64,000 nt of DNA from contig CCNA01000023.1 in the NCBI GenBank assembly GCA_000824805.1, forward strand, positions 62,001 to 126,000. The letters run 5' to 3'. Position numbers and translations under genes: made by a program. Below the pieces are notes generated by a model. It made no database searches and was not told where the DNA came from. It saw only the letters and a list, made by a program, of their open reading frames with translations. Numbering within the stretch: the stretch's first letter is position 1; each line of letters starts with the position of its first letter. This stretch comes from Mesorhizobium sp. SOD10 (GTDB lineage: Bacteria > Pseudomonadota > Alphaproteobacteria > Rhizobiales > Rhizobiaceae). Positions 27,695-35,226 of the stretch are shown here, piece by piece.

Positions 27695-28453
27695 CTACTC
27701 AAACACAATCGCCTGCAACGCCCCACCATTCCGCTTCAGCCAGTCCTTGCAGCGGTCGGTGTCGGGGCAGAGCTTCTCGCACAGCCTCCAGAATTTCGGG
27801 CCGTGATTCATCTCTTTCAGATGCGCCACCTCATGCGCCACGAGGTAGTTTATCACCGCCGGCGGCGCCATCATGATGCGCCACGAGAAGGAAAGATTGC
27901 CCTCCGAGGTGCATGACCCCCAGCGGCTGGAGGTATCTTTATACCTTATCGCCTTGGCGCGCTTGCCGATCGCCTCGGTGTGCTTCACCACCAGCTTCTC
28001 GATCTCCTTCTTCGCCTCGCGCTTGAGATAATCGGCGATGCGGCGCGGCAGATGGATGCGCTCGCCATGCACGATCAGAAGCGGACCGCGCTCGTCGCGC
28101 GAGACGGTGACGGTGCCGCGCCTCGAAGGCTCATGCACGATACGGTGCGGCACGCCGCGGATCGGGATCCTGATGCCGGGGCGTACCTGCGGCCGCGTCG
28201 GCACCTTGGCCAGCCGCTGCTCCAGCCAGTCCTGATGGCGGTCGAGGAATTTCTCCACCTCGCCCCGGCGCAGGCCGGGCGGCACGGTGACCCGCAGGCC
28301 TTGACCGCCGGAATCGATGCGCAGCGTGAGCCGCCTGGCCCTGGCGCTTTCGACGATCTTCAGCGGCAGCGTGCGGCCGGCTACGCAATGTTCTCGCTCC
28401 ACGACAGGCGTGGGCTTTGGCTTGGTCAGATTGCGAAAGAAGCCGAGGGTCAT
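27695..28453 (-). CDS. DUF45 / YgjP-type zinc metallohydrolase (M48-like)
   Basis: A 252-residue protein with the zinc motif HEVAHLKEMNHG (HExxH plus a third His) near residue 207, preceded by the family block RYKDTSSRWGSCTSEGNLSFSWRIMMAP. No membrane helix or signal peptide is seen, so it is likely cytosolic. YgjP-like proteins have been treated as peptidases; their substrate is uncertain. It stands alone, convergent with copy B of the repeat. Confidence 0.9.
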   Translation of the reverse strand: MTLGFFRNLTKPKPTPVVEREHCVAGRTLPLKIVESARARRLTLRIDSGGQGLRVTVPPGLRRGEVEKFLDRHQDWLEQRLAKVPTRPQVRPGIRIPIRGVPHRIVHEPSRRGTVTVSRDERGPLLIVHGERIHLPRRIADYLKREAKKEIEKLVVKHTEAIGKRAKAIRYKDTSSRWGSCTSEGNLSFSWRIMMAPPAVINYLVAHEVAHLKEMNHGPKFWRLCEKLCPDTDRCKDWLKRNGGALQAIVFE

Positions 28454-28510
28454 GGCTGGACGATACGCGATTCGAGAGAAACGGCCAGTGGAGTAAAGCT
28501 AGATGGAGAA

Positions 28511-28544
28511 CAAAAAAGAAACGGCGCCGCTTGCGCGACGCCGC
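28511..28544 (-). terminator. Probable terminator of the DUF2852 gene
   Basis: On the minus strand, GCGGCGTCGC pairs with GCGGCGCCGT (8 of 10 pairs) around GCAA and is followed by the T-rich complement of 28511-28520. It is about 27 bp after the DUF2852 stop. Confidence 0.65.
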
Positions 28545-28571
28545 ATGTGGGGGCGGCCCTATGGTTGAGCC

Positions 28572-29054
28572 TCAGTCGTCAAGGAGATTCGAGCCCTTGC
28601 CGCTATTCGGCCCCGTCGCTCCGGTGGGCCCGGTCGTCGTGGTCGGCGCGGTCGGCTTGTTGCGCTGGGCCATGAAACGATCGAACTCTTCCTGGTCCTT
28701 GGCGCGGCGTAGCTCGCGGGCATACTCGTCGAACTCCGAGAGCATCTCGTCGAGCTTGCGGCGCTCCTCGGCGAGCCGCTCGAGCTCCTTCTCGCGCCAG
28801 TCGTCGAAGGCGACATTGCCAGTGCGGGACGAGCCGTGACCCCAGCGAGCCGCTTTGTCCGAGCCGCGGCGGCAGCCGGCGAAGATGCCGTCGGTGGCGC
28901 GGTTGACGTCGCGCTTGAAGCCTTCGAGCCGGTCGCCCCAGATGATGTAGACGAGCATGGCGAGGCCGAGCGGCCAGAACACCATGAAGCCGATCACCAT
29001 CAGCGCGATGGTGGCCGGCGTCCAGGCCGGACGGATCAATGCAGTCGTATTCAT
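28572..29054 (-). CDS. DUF2852 membrane protein
   Basis: A 160-residue protein with one strong membrane segment pair near the N-terminus (IALMVIGFMVFWPLGLAMLVYIIW, about 14-39), a charged stretch, a coiled-coil-prone region (REKELERLAEERRKLDEML, about 88-108) and a Thr/Gly/Pro-rich tail. The family is widespread in alphaproteobacteria without known function. The ATG at 29054 overlaps a GGGAGAA ribosome site; the upstream TTG is less likely. Confidence 0.8.
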   Translation of the reverse strand: MNTTALIRPAWTPATIALMVIGFMVFWPLGLAMLVYIIWGDRLEGFKRDVNRATDGIFAGCRRGSDKAARWGHGSSRTGNVAFDDWREKELERLAEERRKLDEMLSEFDEYARELRRAKDQEEFDRFMAQRNKPTAPTTTTGPTGATGPNSGKGSNLLDD

Positions 29055-29169
29055 TTCTCCCAATCCTTCCGTTGGAGACAGCCAAACCGGCTGCGTGGAA
29101 TCGAAATGGGAAGGCGAAATCGGCTATTCAAGGCAAGGCCAGCCAAAACCGGCGAAGCGCCTGAAATGA

Positions 29170-30312
29170 TTATCGCTTTTTGAGTTTTTCCAGGAAAAGC
29201 ACTGCCATTCCGGCAACCAGCCCCCAAAATGCCGCGCCGACGCCGAAAAGCGTGAGCCCCGAAGCCGTCACGGCGAAGGTGACGGTGGCCGGCATGCGTT
29301 CGGCCTCGTCTTTCAGCGCAATCGACATGGCGTTGGCCAAGGGCGCCGTCAAGGCGAGCCCCGCGACCAGCACGATCAGGCTTTGCGGCAGGACGGCAAA
29401 GATCGCCACCAGCGAGGCGCCGAAGATCGCGAAGATGAGATAGGCAAGCGCGTAGAACGGCCCGGTTTTCCACCGTTCGGCCGGGTCGGGATGGACATCG
29501 GGGCCAGTGCAGATTGCCGCCGAGATTGCCGCAAGATTGGTTGTCGCGGCGCCGAACGGCGCCGAGAGCAGCGAAAACAGACCGGTGACGCCGATCAGCG
29601 GACCGGGCTCCGGATGATAGCCCGCGGCGCGCAGCACCGCGAGGCCGGAAAGGTTCTGGGAAGCCATGGTGACCAGATAGAGCGGCAAGGCGAGGCCAAT
29701 GGTCGCCGAGGCGGTGAATTGCGGCGCAATGAACGTCAATGTCGACAGTTCCGGCACAGGCAGGCTGCCGACGCGGCCGGTAAGGAAAGCGGCGAGGCCG
29801 CCGCCGATCAGCACCACAAGCACCGACAGAGCCGGATTGAACAGGCGGATAACGAAGAACGCTGCGATCAGCGGCAGGATCAGCCGGGGATCGGCCGGAA
29901 TGGTCTTCACTGCATTGACGGCGAAGCTGACCAGGATGCCGGCCAGCATGCCGGACGCGACCGAGGCGGGGATTTTCGCGATCAGCCGGGTCAACGGCTT
30001 GAACAGGCCAGTGGCGACCAGAAGGACGCCGGTGACGATGAAGGCGCCGACGGCCTGCGGCATCGTGAAACCGCTGGAGGCCGCGATCAGAGCCAGGCCT
30101 GGGGTCGACCAGGCGGTGATGACCGGCATCTTCGTGCGCCAGGACAGCCACAGGCATTCGATCGTCATGGCCAGGCAGATCGCGGTGACGCCGCTGGCGG
30201 TCTCGATCTGCGTCGCGCCGACCGCCTTGGCGGCGGCGATGACGAGGGCCAGCGTGCCGCCGAAGCCGACGATCGCCGCGACGAAGGCAGATATCGGGAT
30301 GGAGATGCGCAT
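29170..30312 (-). CDS. benE: BenE-family benzoate/H+ symporter-like transporter
   Basis: A 380-residue, highly hydrophobic protein of about 12 membrane helices. The run PVITAWSTPGLALIAASSGF and the later AAGYHPEPGPLIGVTGLFSLL are typical of BenE. No benzoate catabolic genes are nearby, so the substrate is open. It starts three bases after the stop of the upstream hydrolase gene, so the two form an operon. Confidence 0.88.
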   Translation of the reverse strand: MRISIPISAFVAAIVGFGGTLALVIAAAKAVGATQIETASGVTAICLAMTIECLWLSWRTKMPVITAWSTPGLALIAASSGFTMPQAVGAFIVTGVLLVATGLFKPLTRLIAKIPASVASGMLAGILVSFAVNAVKTIPADPRLILPLIAAFFVIRLFNPALSVLVVLIGGGLAAFLTGRVGSLPVPELSTLTFIAPQFTASATIGLALPLYLVTMASQNLSGLAVLRAAGYHPEPGPLIGVTGLFSLLSAPFGAATTNLAAISAAICTGPDVHPDPAERWKTGPFYALAYLIFAIFGASLVAIFAVLPQSLIVLVAGLALTAPLANAMSIALKDEAERMPATVTFAVTASGLTLFGVGAAFWGLVAGMAVLFLEKLKKR

Positions 30313-30315
30313 CGG

Positions 30316-31086
30316 TCAGGCGGCCCGCCTGACCATGTCGCCGACAACCCGTTCGAGCATATTGAGATCCTCCGGGCGGGACAGACGATGGTCGCCGTCC
30401 GGGATCAGCGACAGCGTCACATCGTCGGCGGGCAGCATCGCGGCCAGCTTCAACGCATGGCCGGACGGCACATCCGGATCGGCAAGGCCCTGCAGGATGT
30501 GCACCGGGCAATGCGTGTCGATCGGCCCGGTCATCACCCGGTTGGCCCGGCCGTCCTCGATCAGAGCGCGCGTGTAGATGTAAGGCTCGTCGGAATAGTC
30601 GGACGGCTCGGCGAAAAACCCCTTTTTCGAAAGGTCGCGCCTCTGTGCCTTGGTCAGCACCGGTTCGATCAGCTCGACCGTGAAATCCGGCGCCGGCGCC
30701 AGCAGGACCAGTCCGGCGACGCGGTCGTCGCCGGCTTTGCGCAGTTCCTGCACCATGCGCAGCGCGATCCACGCCCCCATCGAGGAGCCGACCAGGATCT
30801 GCCTGCCCTTGCTGAACCGGCGAAAGACGGCAAGGCTCTCGGCCAGCCATCTGGAGATCGTGCCGGCGGCGAATTCGCCGCCCGACTCGCCATGGCCGGA
30901 ATAGTCGTGCCGCAGATAGGCATGGCCTTCGCGAGCGGCCCAGGCGGCAAGCGCGTCGGCCTTCGTGCCCAGCATGTCGGACTTGTAGCCGCCGAGCCAG
31001 ACCACGCCGGGTGCTGTGCCGGGCGCCTGTCTGACGGCGATGTTCGACCCCTCCACATCGATGAAAACCGGAGCGCTGGCGGCCAT
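30316..31086 (-). CDS. Alpha/beta hydrolase
   Basis: A 256-residue alpha/beta hydrolase. The nucleophile elbow is VGSSMGAW (Gly-x-Ser-x-Gly), the oxyanion region VVWLGGYKSDMLGTKA is near the N-terminus, and the late Asp and His lie in LADPDVP and PDGDHRLSRPEDL. It resembles the ABHD10/palmitoyl-thioesterase-like group, but the substrate is unknown. AAAGGA precedes the ATG at 31086. It is the first gene of a pair with benE. Confidence 0.85.
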   Translation of the reverse strand: MAASAPVFIDVEGSNIAVRQAPGTAPGVVWLGGYKSDMLGTKADALAAWAAREGHAYLRHDYSGHGESGGEFAAGTISRWLAESLAVFRRFSKGRQILVGSSMGAWIALRMVQELRKAGDDRVAGLVLLAPAPDFTVELIEPVLTKAQRRDLSKKGFFAEPSDYSDEPYIYTRALIEDGRANRVMTGPIDTHCPVHILQGLADPDVPSGHALKLAAMLPADDVTLSLIPDGDHRLSRPEDLNMLERVVGDMVRRAA

Positions 31087-31210
31087 GAGCTTGTCCTTTC
31101 GGCCGGTCTTTTGGCACAGGCCGGGGTTCAACGAAAAGTGCTCGCGGCATTTCTTTGCTTGGTGCAGACAATTGCCGGACAGCAGGTGATTTTCCGGCGC
31201 GGCTATGCTA

Positions 31211-31240
31211 TTGACTCCGGCCGCGCGCTCACCACATAGG
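31211..31240 (+). promoter_or_regulatory. Probable sigma-70 promoter of infC
   Basis: TTGACT at 31211-31216 and CATAGG at 31235-31240 are spaced by 18 bases, about 58 bp before the infC start. The -35 box is close to consensus, the -10 less so. Confidence 0.5.
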
Positions 31241-31282
31241 CGCGTCCACCTATTTTTGTCTAAAACCCTGAACGAAACGGCC

Positions 31283-31300
31283 GAGGAGACCACGACCATT
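31283..31300 (+). promoter_or_regulatory. infC ribosome site with AUU start codon
   Basis: GAGGAG at 31283-31288 lies nine bases before ATT at 31298-31300. The ATT encodes the first residue of the conserved IF-3 start (RRPFKA...). In E. coli infC uses AUU for autoregulation: IF-3 rejects non-standard start codons, including its own. No ATG or GTG lies at a suitable distance. Confidence 0.85.
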
Positions 31301-31834
31301 CGCAGACCTTTCAAAGCAGCGGCACCCACCAAGGACGGGCCGCGCTCCAACCGAGACATCCGGGTGCCCCGGGTCCAGCTTATCGACGCCGACGGCCAGA
31401 ACCGAGGCGAAGTTTCCATCAACGAAGCGCTGCTGCTGGCCGAAGAGGCTGGGCTCGATCTCGTCGAGATATCGCCCAACGCGCAGCCCCCCGTCGTCAA
31501 GATCCTCGATCTCGGCAAGCTGAAATACGCTAACCAGAAGAAGGCGGCCGAAGCGCGCAAGAACCAGAAGGTCATCGAGATCAAGGAGATCAAGATGCGC
31601 CCGAACATCGACAGCCACGACTACGAGACCAAGATGAAGGCCGTGCGGCGCTTCTTCGAGGAAGGCGACAAGGTCAAGCTGACGCTGCGCTTTCGCGGCC
31701 GCGAGATGGCGCATATGGAGCTTGGCATGCAGCTTCTGAACAAGGTGCGCGAGGAAGTGTCGACGATCGCCAAGGTAGAGGCGGAGCCGAAGCTCGAAGG
31801 CCGCCAGATGATGATGGTTCTGGCGCCGCGCTGA
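31298..31834 (+). CDS. infC: Translation initiation factor IF-3 (AUU start)
   Basis: A 178-residue IF-3. The N-domain (SNRDIRVPRVQLIDADGQNRGE) is joined by a Lys-rich linker (KKAAEARKNQKVIEIKEIKMRPNI) to the C-domain ending KLEGRQMMMVLAPR. It binds the 30S subunit and checks start codons. The length from the ATT at 31298 matches the family. An ATG frame opens at 31205, but the 31 extra residues are unlike any IF-3 and that ATG lies at the promoter. Confidence 0.95.
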   Translation: MRRPFKAAAPTKDGPRSNRDIRVPRVQLIDADGQNRGEVSINEALLLAEEAGLDLVEISPNAQPPVVKILDLGKLKYANQKKAAEARKNQKVIEIKEIKMRPNIDSHDYETKMKAVRRFFEEGDKVKLTLRFRGREMAHMELGMQLLNKVREEVSTIAKVEAEPKLEGRQMMMVLAPR

Positions 31835-32001
31835 CCGAGAAAGGCGCGGCCGCCAAAAGCGTCGCGCCCATCACGGTTTCGAGAGTTGCCGGGCTCTTTC
31901 CATCCCGCTCTAAAATCCGCCCGAATTGCCGGGCACGGCGTCCCGACGATCGGCGGGGCGCCTGTTTTTCAATCCGATCGCCAGCGACGATCGGATGGGT
32001 C

Positions 32002-32649
32002 ATGGTCGATGAAGTGAAGGTCCCGACCGACAACCAGAATGAGGGGTTGGGCGGCTATCAGCACATGCGCCGGATCGTGCTGGCGGTGCTGATCGTGGTG
32101 CTGTTCTGCGCGCTGCTGTTCGGCCAGTCTTCCTTTCCGCCGGACACGCCCGTGCATGAGTCGATCGAGATGTTCGGCGTGCTTTTGATCTTTCTCGGCA
32201 TCGTCGGGCGGCTGTGGTCGACGCTCTACATAGGCGGGCGCAAATCGGCCGAAGTGGTCACCGGCGGTCCCTATTCGATCACCCGCAACCCGCTTTATCT
32301 CTTTTCGACCGTCGCTGCCGCCGGCGTCGGCGCGCAGATCGGCTCGTTCAGCGGCATTATCCTGTTTTCGCTGCTCTGCGCCGGCGCCTTCCACATCGTC
32401 ATCCTACGCGAGGAGCGCTATCTGAAGGAAGTGCTCGGCGCGCCCTACCAGGCCTATCTCGCCAGGGTGCCGCGCTTCTTCCCCAACCTGACGCTCTACC
32501 AGGAAGGCGATACCGGCAGCTTCAAGCCGCGTCTGCTCTTGAACACGCTGCTCGACGGGCTGGTGTTCCTGGTGGCGCTGCCGGCCTTCGAGCTGATCGA
32601 CGGCATGCAGCAGTCGGGGATGCTGCCGGTGTGGTTTACACTGCCTTAG
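32002..32649 (+). CDS. Isoprenylcysteine carboxyl methyltransferase-family membrane protein
   Basis: A 215-residue integral membrane protein with about five helices. The motif GPYSITRNPLYL and the later EERYLKEVLGAPYQAYLARVPRFFP are the SAM- and substrate-binding blocks of the ICMT/PEMT family. Bacteria lack prenylated CAAX proteins, so it probably methylates another small or lipid substrate, or modifies phospholipid. It sits between infC and rpmI on the same strand with gaps of 167 and 242 bp. Confidence 0.85.
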   Translation: MVDEVKVPTDNQNEGLGGYQHMRRIVLAVLIVVLFCALLFGQSSFPPDTPVHESIEMFGVLLIFLGIVGRLWSTLYIGGRKSAEVVTGGPYSITRNPLYLFSTVAAAGVGAQIGSFSGIILFSLLCAGAFHIVILREERYLKEVLGAPYQAYLARVPRFFPNLTLYQEGDTGSFKPRLLLNTLLDGLVFLVALPAFELIDGMQQSGMLPVWFTLP

Positions 32650-32680
32650 CCGGGGACACAGCGTCGCACGGCTTGAGGTG

Positions 32681-32709
32681 TTGCGCACAAGCCATCTTTG
32701 ATCTATAGG
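32681..32709 (+). promoter_or_regulatory. Possible promoter of rpmI-rplT
   Basis: TTGCGC at 32681-32686 and TATAGG at 32704-32709 are separated by 17 bases. This would give a leader of about 175 nt that contains the hairpin at 32771-32822. Confidence 0.45.
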
Positions 32710-32770
32710 ACCGCCGTTCCGCGTATCGGCCCGGAAATCGTCTCCGATTTACGGAAAGCACGATACGCAG

Positions 32771-32822
32771 AGCAAAAGACGAAAACCGCCCGGCAGGGCA
32801 TGCCGTGGCGGTTTCATTTGCT
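32771..32822 (+). promoter_or_regulatory. Long hairpin in the rpmI-rplT leader
   Basis: AAACCGCC (32783-32790) pairs with GGCGGTTT (32807-32814), inside it CGGCA (32791-32795) pairs with TGCCG (32801-32805), and outside it AGCAAA (32771-32776) pairs with TTTGCT (32817-32822). The 3' side is followed by a T-rich stretch. In many bacteria L20 represses its operon by binding a leader structure, so this is a candidate autoregulatory or attenuator element; that role is inferred. Confidence 0.5.
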
Positions 32823-32891
32823 TTTCGGGCTTTGGTCGGCCCGAAGCGAGACAAGAAGCGCGATGGTGCGCCACCAATACGGAGTAGCAAA

Positions 32892-33095
32892 ATGCCCAAG
32901 ATGAAGACCAAATCGGCCGCCAAGAAGCGGTTCAAGATTACTGCCACCGGCAAGGTGCTGTCGGCTGCCGCCGGCAAGCGCCACGGCATGATCAAGCGTT
33001 CCAACAAGTTCATTCGCGATGCCCGCGGCACGATGGTTCTGGCTGAACCGGACGGCAAGAAGGTCATCAAGAATTTTCTGCCGAACGGCCTCTAA
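32892..33095 (+). CDS. rpmI: 50S ribosomal protein L35
   Basis: A 67-residue, very basic protein (MPKMKTKSAAKKRFKITATG...) of typical L35 length. The ATG at 32892 is preceded by GGAGTAGCAA. It is followed 37 bp later by rplT, the standard operon partner. Confidence 0.96.
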   Translation: MPKMKTKSAAKKRFKITATGKVLSAAAGKRHGMIKRSNKFIRDARGTMVLAEPDGKKVIKNFLPNGL

Positions 33096-33132
33096 TCGCC
33101 TCGGACTGGACAACGTTTAAGGAGATCATGAC

Positions 33133-33534
33133 ATGGCACGCGTAAAGAGAGGCGTCACCGCCCACGCCAAGCACAAGAAGGTCCTGAAAGCCGCCAAGGG
33201 TTTCTACGGCCGTCGCAAGAACACCATCCGCATCGCCAAGCAGGCGGTTGAGAAGTCGCTTCAGTATGCCTACCGCGACCGCAAGAACCGCAAGCGCTCG
33301 TTCCGTGCGCTTTGGATCCAGCGCATCAACGCAGCGGCGCATGAGCACGGCCTGACCTATGGCCGGTTCATCGACGGCCTCAACAAGGCCGGCATCGAGA
33401 TCGACCGCAAGATCCTTTCGGACATGGCCATCCACGAGCCGCAGGCTTTCGCCGCCCTGGTCGCTAAGGCCAAGGTCGCGCTCGAATATCTGAAGAACAC
33501 CACGCCGAACGCTTTTGAGAGCGCTGTCGCCTAA
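33133..33534 (+). CDS. rplT: 50S ribosomal protein L20
   Basis: A 133-residue L20: MARVKRGVTAHAKHKKVLKAAKGFYGRRKNT start, RNRKRSFRALWIQRINAA core. It has a role in 50S assembly and, in other bacteria, in repressing its own operon. AAGGAGATCATGAC provides the ribosome site for the ATG at 33133. A strong terminator follows. Confidence 0.98.
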   Translation: MARVKRGVTAHAKHKKVLKAAKGFYGRRKNTIRIAKQAVEKSLQYAYRDRKNRKRSFRALWIQRINAAAHEHGLTYGRFIDGLNKAGIEIDRKILSDMAIHEPQAFAALVAKAKVALEYLKNTTPNAFESAVA

Positions 33535-33570
33535 GCCAGCGCTTCCCAGGCATTCGCAATTCTGATGGGA

Positions 33571-33606
33571 AACCCGCGCTGGCAGGGCTGCTAGCGCGGG
33601 TTTTTT
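33571..33606 (+). terminator. Rho-independent terminator of rpmI-rplT
   Basis: AACCCGCGCT pairs with AGCGCGGGTT and the inner GCAG with CTGC, giving a stem from 33571 to 33602, followed by TTTTC. It starts 37 bp after the rplT stop. Confidence 0.9.
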
Positions 33607-33664
33607 CTTATGCCCGCTGTAACCAAACTGGCACCCGCGTTACCAAAACGGTCACGCAAGCTGA

Positions 33665-34792
33665 ATGCCGGTCTCCAATCGAGAGAGTTTCGCCGTGAAC
33701 GCCACCGCTGGAAATCTTGAAACCCTTGAAGCTTCGCTGATGGCCGACATCGCGGCCGCGGCCGACGAACCGGCGATCGAGGCGGTGCGCCTCTCGGCGC
33801 TGGGCAAGAAGGGCTCGGTCTCCGAGATGCTGAAGACGCTGGGCACGATGAGCGCCGAGGAGCGGCAGGTGAGGGGCCCGGCGATCAACGGCTTGAAAAT
33901 CCGCATCACCGAAGCGCTCACCCAGCGCAAGGCGGAACTGAAGGATATTGCGATCGCCGCCCGGCTCGCCGCCGAGAAAGTCGATGTCACGCTCCCCGTT
34001 CGCCAGTCGCCGGCCGAGCGCGGCCGCATCCACCCGATCAGCCAGGTGATCGACGAGATCGCGGCGATCTTCGGCGATCTTGGCTTCTCGATCGCCGAAG
34101 GGCCGGACATCGAGACCGACTATTACAATTTCACGGCGCTGAACTTCCCCGAGGGGCATCCGGCGCGCGAGATGCATGACACCTTCTTCTTCCAGCCGGA
34201 TGAGAAGGGCGAGCGCAAGCTGTTGCGCACGCACACCTCGCCTGTGCAGATCCGCACCATGGAGCGGCAGAAGCCGCCGATCCGCATCGTCATCCCCGGC
34301 AAGACCTATCGGCAGGATTCCGACGCCACGCACTCCCCGATGTTCCATCAGGTCGAGGGGCTGGTGGTCGACAAGTCAGCCAATGTCGCCAACATGAAGT
34401 GGGTGCTGGAGGAGTTCTGCAAGGCCTTCTTCGAGGTGCCGTCGGTCAAGATGCGCTTCCGGCCATCCTTCTTCCCGTTCACCGAGCCCAGCCTCGAGGT
34501 CGACATCCAGTGCGACCGCTCGCGTCCTGGCGAGGTGCGCTTCGGCGAAGGCTCCGACTGGATGGAGATCCTTGGCTGCGGCATGGTGCACCCGAACGTG
34601 CTGCGCGCCGGCGGGCTCGATCCCGACGAATATCAGGGCTTTGCCTGGGGGATGGGCATCGACCGCATTGCGATGCTGAAATACGGCATGCCGGACCTGC
34701 GCGCCTTCTTCGACGCCGACGTGCGCTGGCTGTCGCATTACGGCTTCCGGCCGCTCGACCTGCCGACGCTGTTCGGAGGCCTCTCTGCATGA
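33665..34792 (+). CDS. pheS: Phenylalanyl-tRNA synthetase alpha subunit
   Basis: A class II synthetase subunit of up to 375 residues. An N-terminal coiled-coil arm (about 15-100) precedes motif 1 (HPISQVIDEIAAIFGDLGF), motif 2 (FRPSFFPFTEPSLEV) and motif 3 (GMGIDRIAMLKYG). The ATG at 33665 lacks a ribosome site; the in-frame GTG at 33695, behind GAGAG, would give 365 residues, nearer the family length, and may be the true start. The stop overlaps the start of the GFA-family gene by four bases. Confidence 0.95.
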   Translation: MPVSNRESFAVNATAGNLETLEASLMADIAAAADEPAIEAVRLSALGKKGSVSEMLKTLGTMSAEERQVRGPAINGLKIRITEALTQRKAELKDIAIAARLAAEKVDVTLPVRQSPAERGRIHPISQVIDEIAAIFGDLGFSIAEGPDIETDYYNFTALNFPEGHPAREMHDTFFFQPDEKGERKLLRTHTSPVQIRTMERQKPPIRIVIPGKTYRQDSDATHSPMFHQVEGLVVDKSANVANMKWVLEEFCKAFFEVPSVKMRFRPSFFPFTEPSLEVDIQCDRSRPGEVRFGEGSDWMEILGCGMVHPNVLRAGGLDPDEYQGFAWGMGIDRIAMLKYGMPDLRAFFDADVRWLSHYGFRPLDLPTLFGGLSA

Positions 34793-35226
34793 CGGCACCT
34801 CACACCGGCGGCTGCCGTTGCGGCGCGGTGCGGTTCGAGGCCTCGGCCGAGCCGCATCACATCAGCTATTGCCATTGCGGCGACTGCCGGCGCGCCAGCG
34901 GCGCGCCGGTGTCGGCCTTTGTCGGCTTCATGGCCGACCAGGTCGCGCTCAACGGCAAATCGCTGAAAAGCTACCGCAACGGCCCGGTGGAGCGGTCCTT
35001 CTGCGGCATCTGCGGCTCGCCGATCTCCTATACCGACCGGCGGCTCGACAACCGGATCTATTTCATGCTCGGCGCCATGGACATGCCGGCTTATTTCAAG
35101 CCGACGCTGCATGCCTATGTGCGCGAGCAACTGCCCTTCCTGCACATGCCGGACGATCTGCCCAGACATCTGAAGACCAGCGTAGCCCGGCCCGAAGAAC
35201 AAAGACCCGACGGAACACAGTCATGA
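34789..35226 (+). CDS. GFA-family (glutathione-dependent formaldehyde-activating-like) zinc protein
   Basis: A 145-residue CENP-V/GFA-fold protein. Zinc ligands are visible in GGCRCGAVRFEA, SYCHCGDCRRASGAP and FCGICGSPISY, the standard Cys pattern of the family. Substrate is unknown; a formaldehyde or glutathione role is family lore only. It is wedged between pheS and pheT with ATGA overlaps at both ends, so it should be expressed stoichiometrically with the synthetase subunits. Confidence 0.9.
   Translation: MTAPHTGGCRCGAVRFEASAEPHHISYCHCGDCRRASGAPVSAFVGFMADQVALNGKSLKSYRNGPVERSFCGICGSPISYTDRRLDNRIYFMLGAMDMPAYFKPTLHAYVREQLPFLHMPDDLPRHLKTSVARPEEQRPDGTQS

Noticed and set aside
29383..31239. 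A 618-codon plus-strand frame opposite benE and the hydrolase
   Set aside because: It has very high Arg/Gly/Gln content and no domain, and both opposite-strand genes are clear.
31205..31297. infC start at the upstream ATG
   Set aside because: The 31 extra residues do not resemble IF-3, the ATG overlaps the likely promoter, and the AUU with GAGGAG gives the family length.
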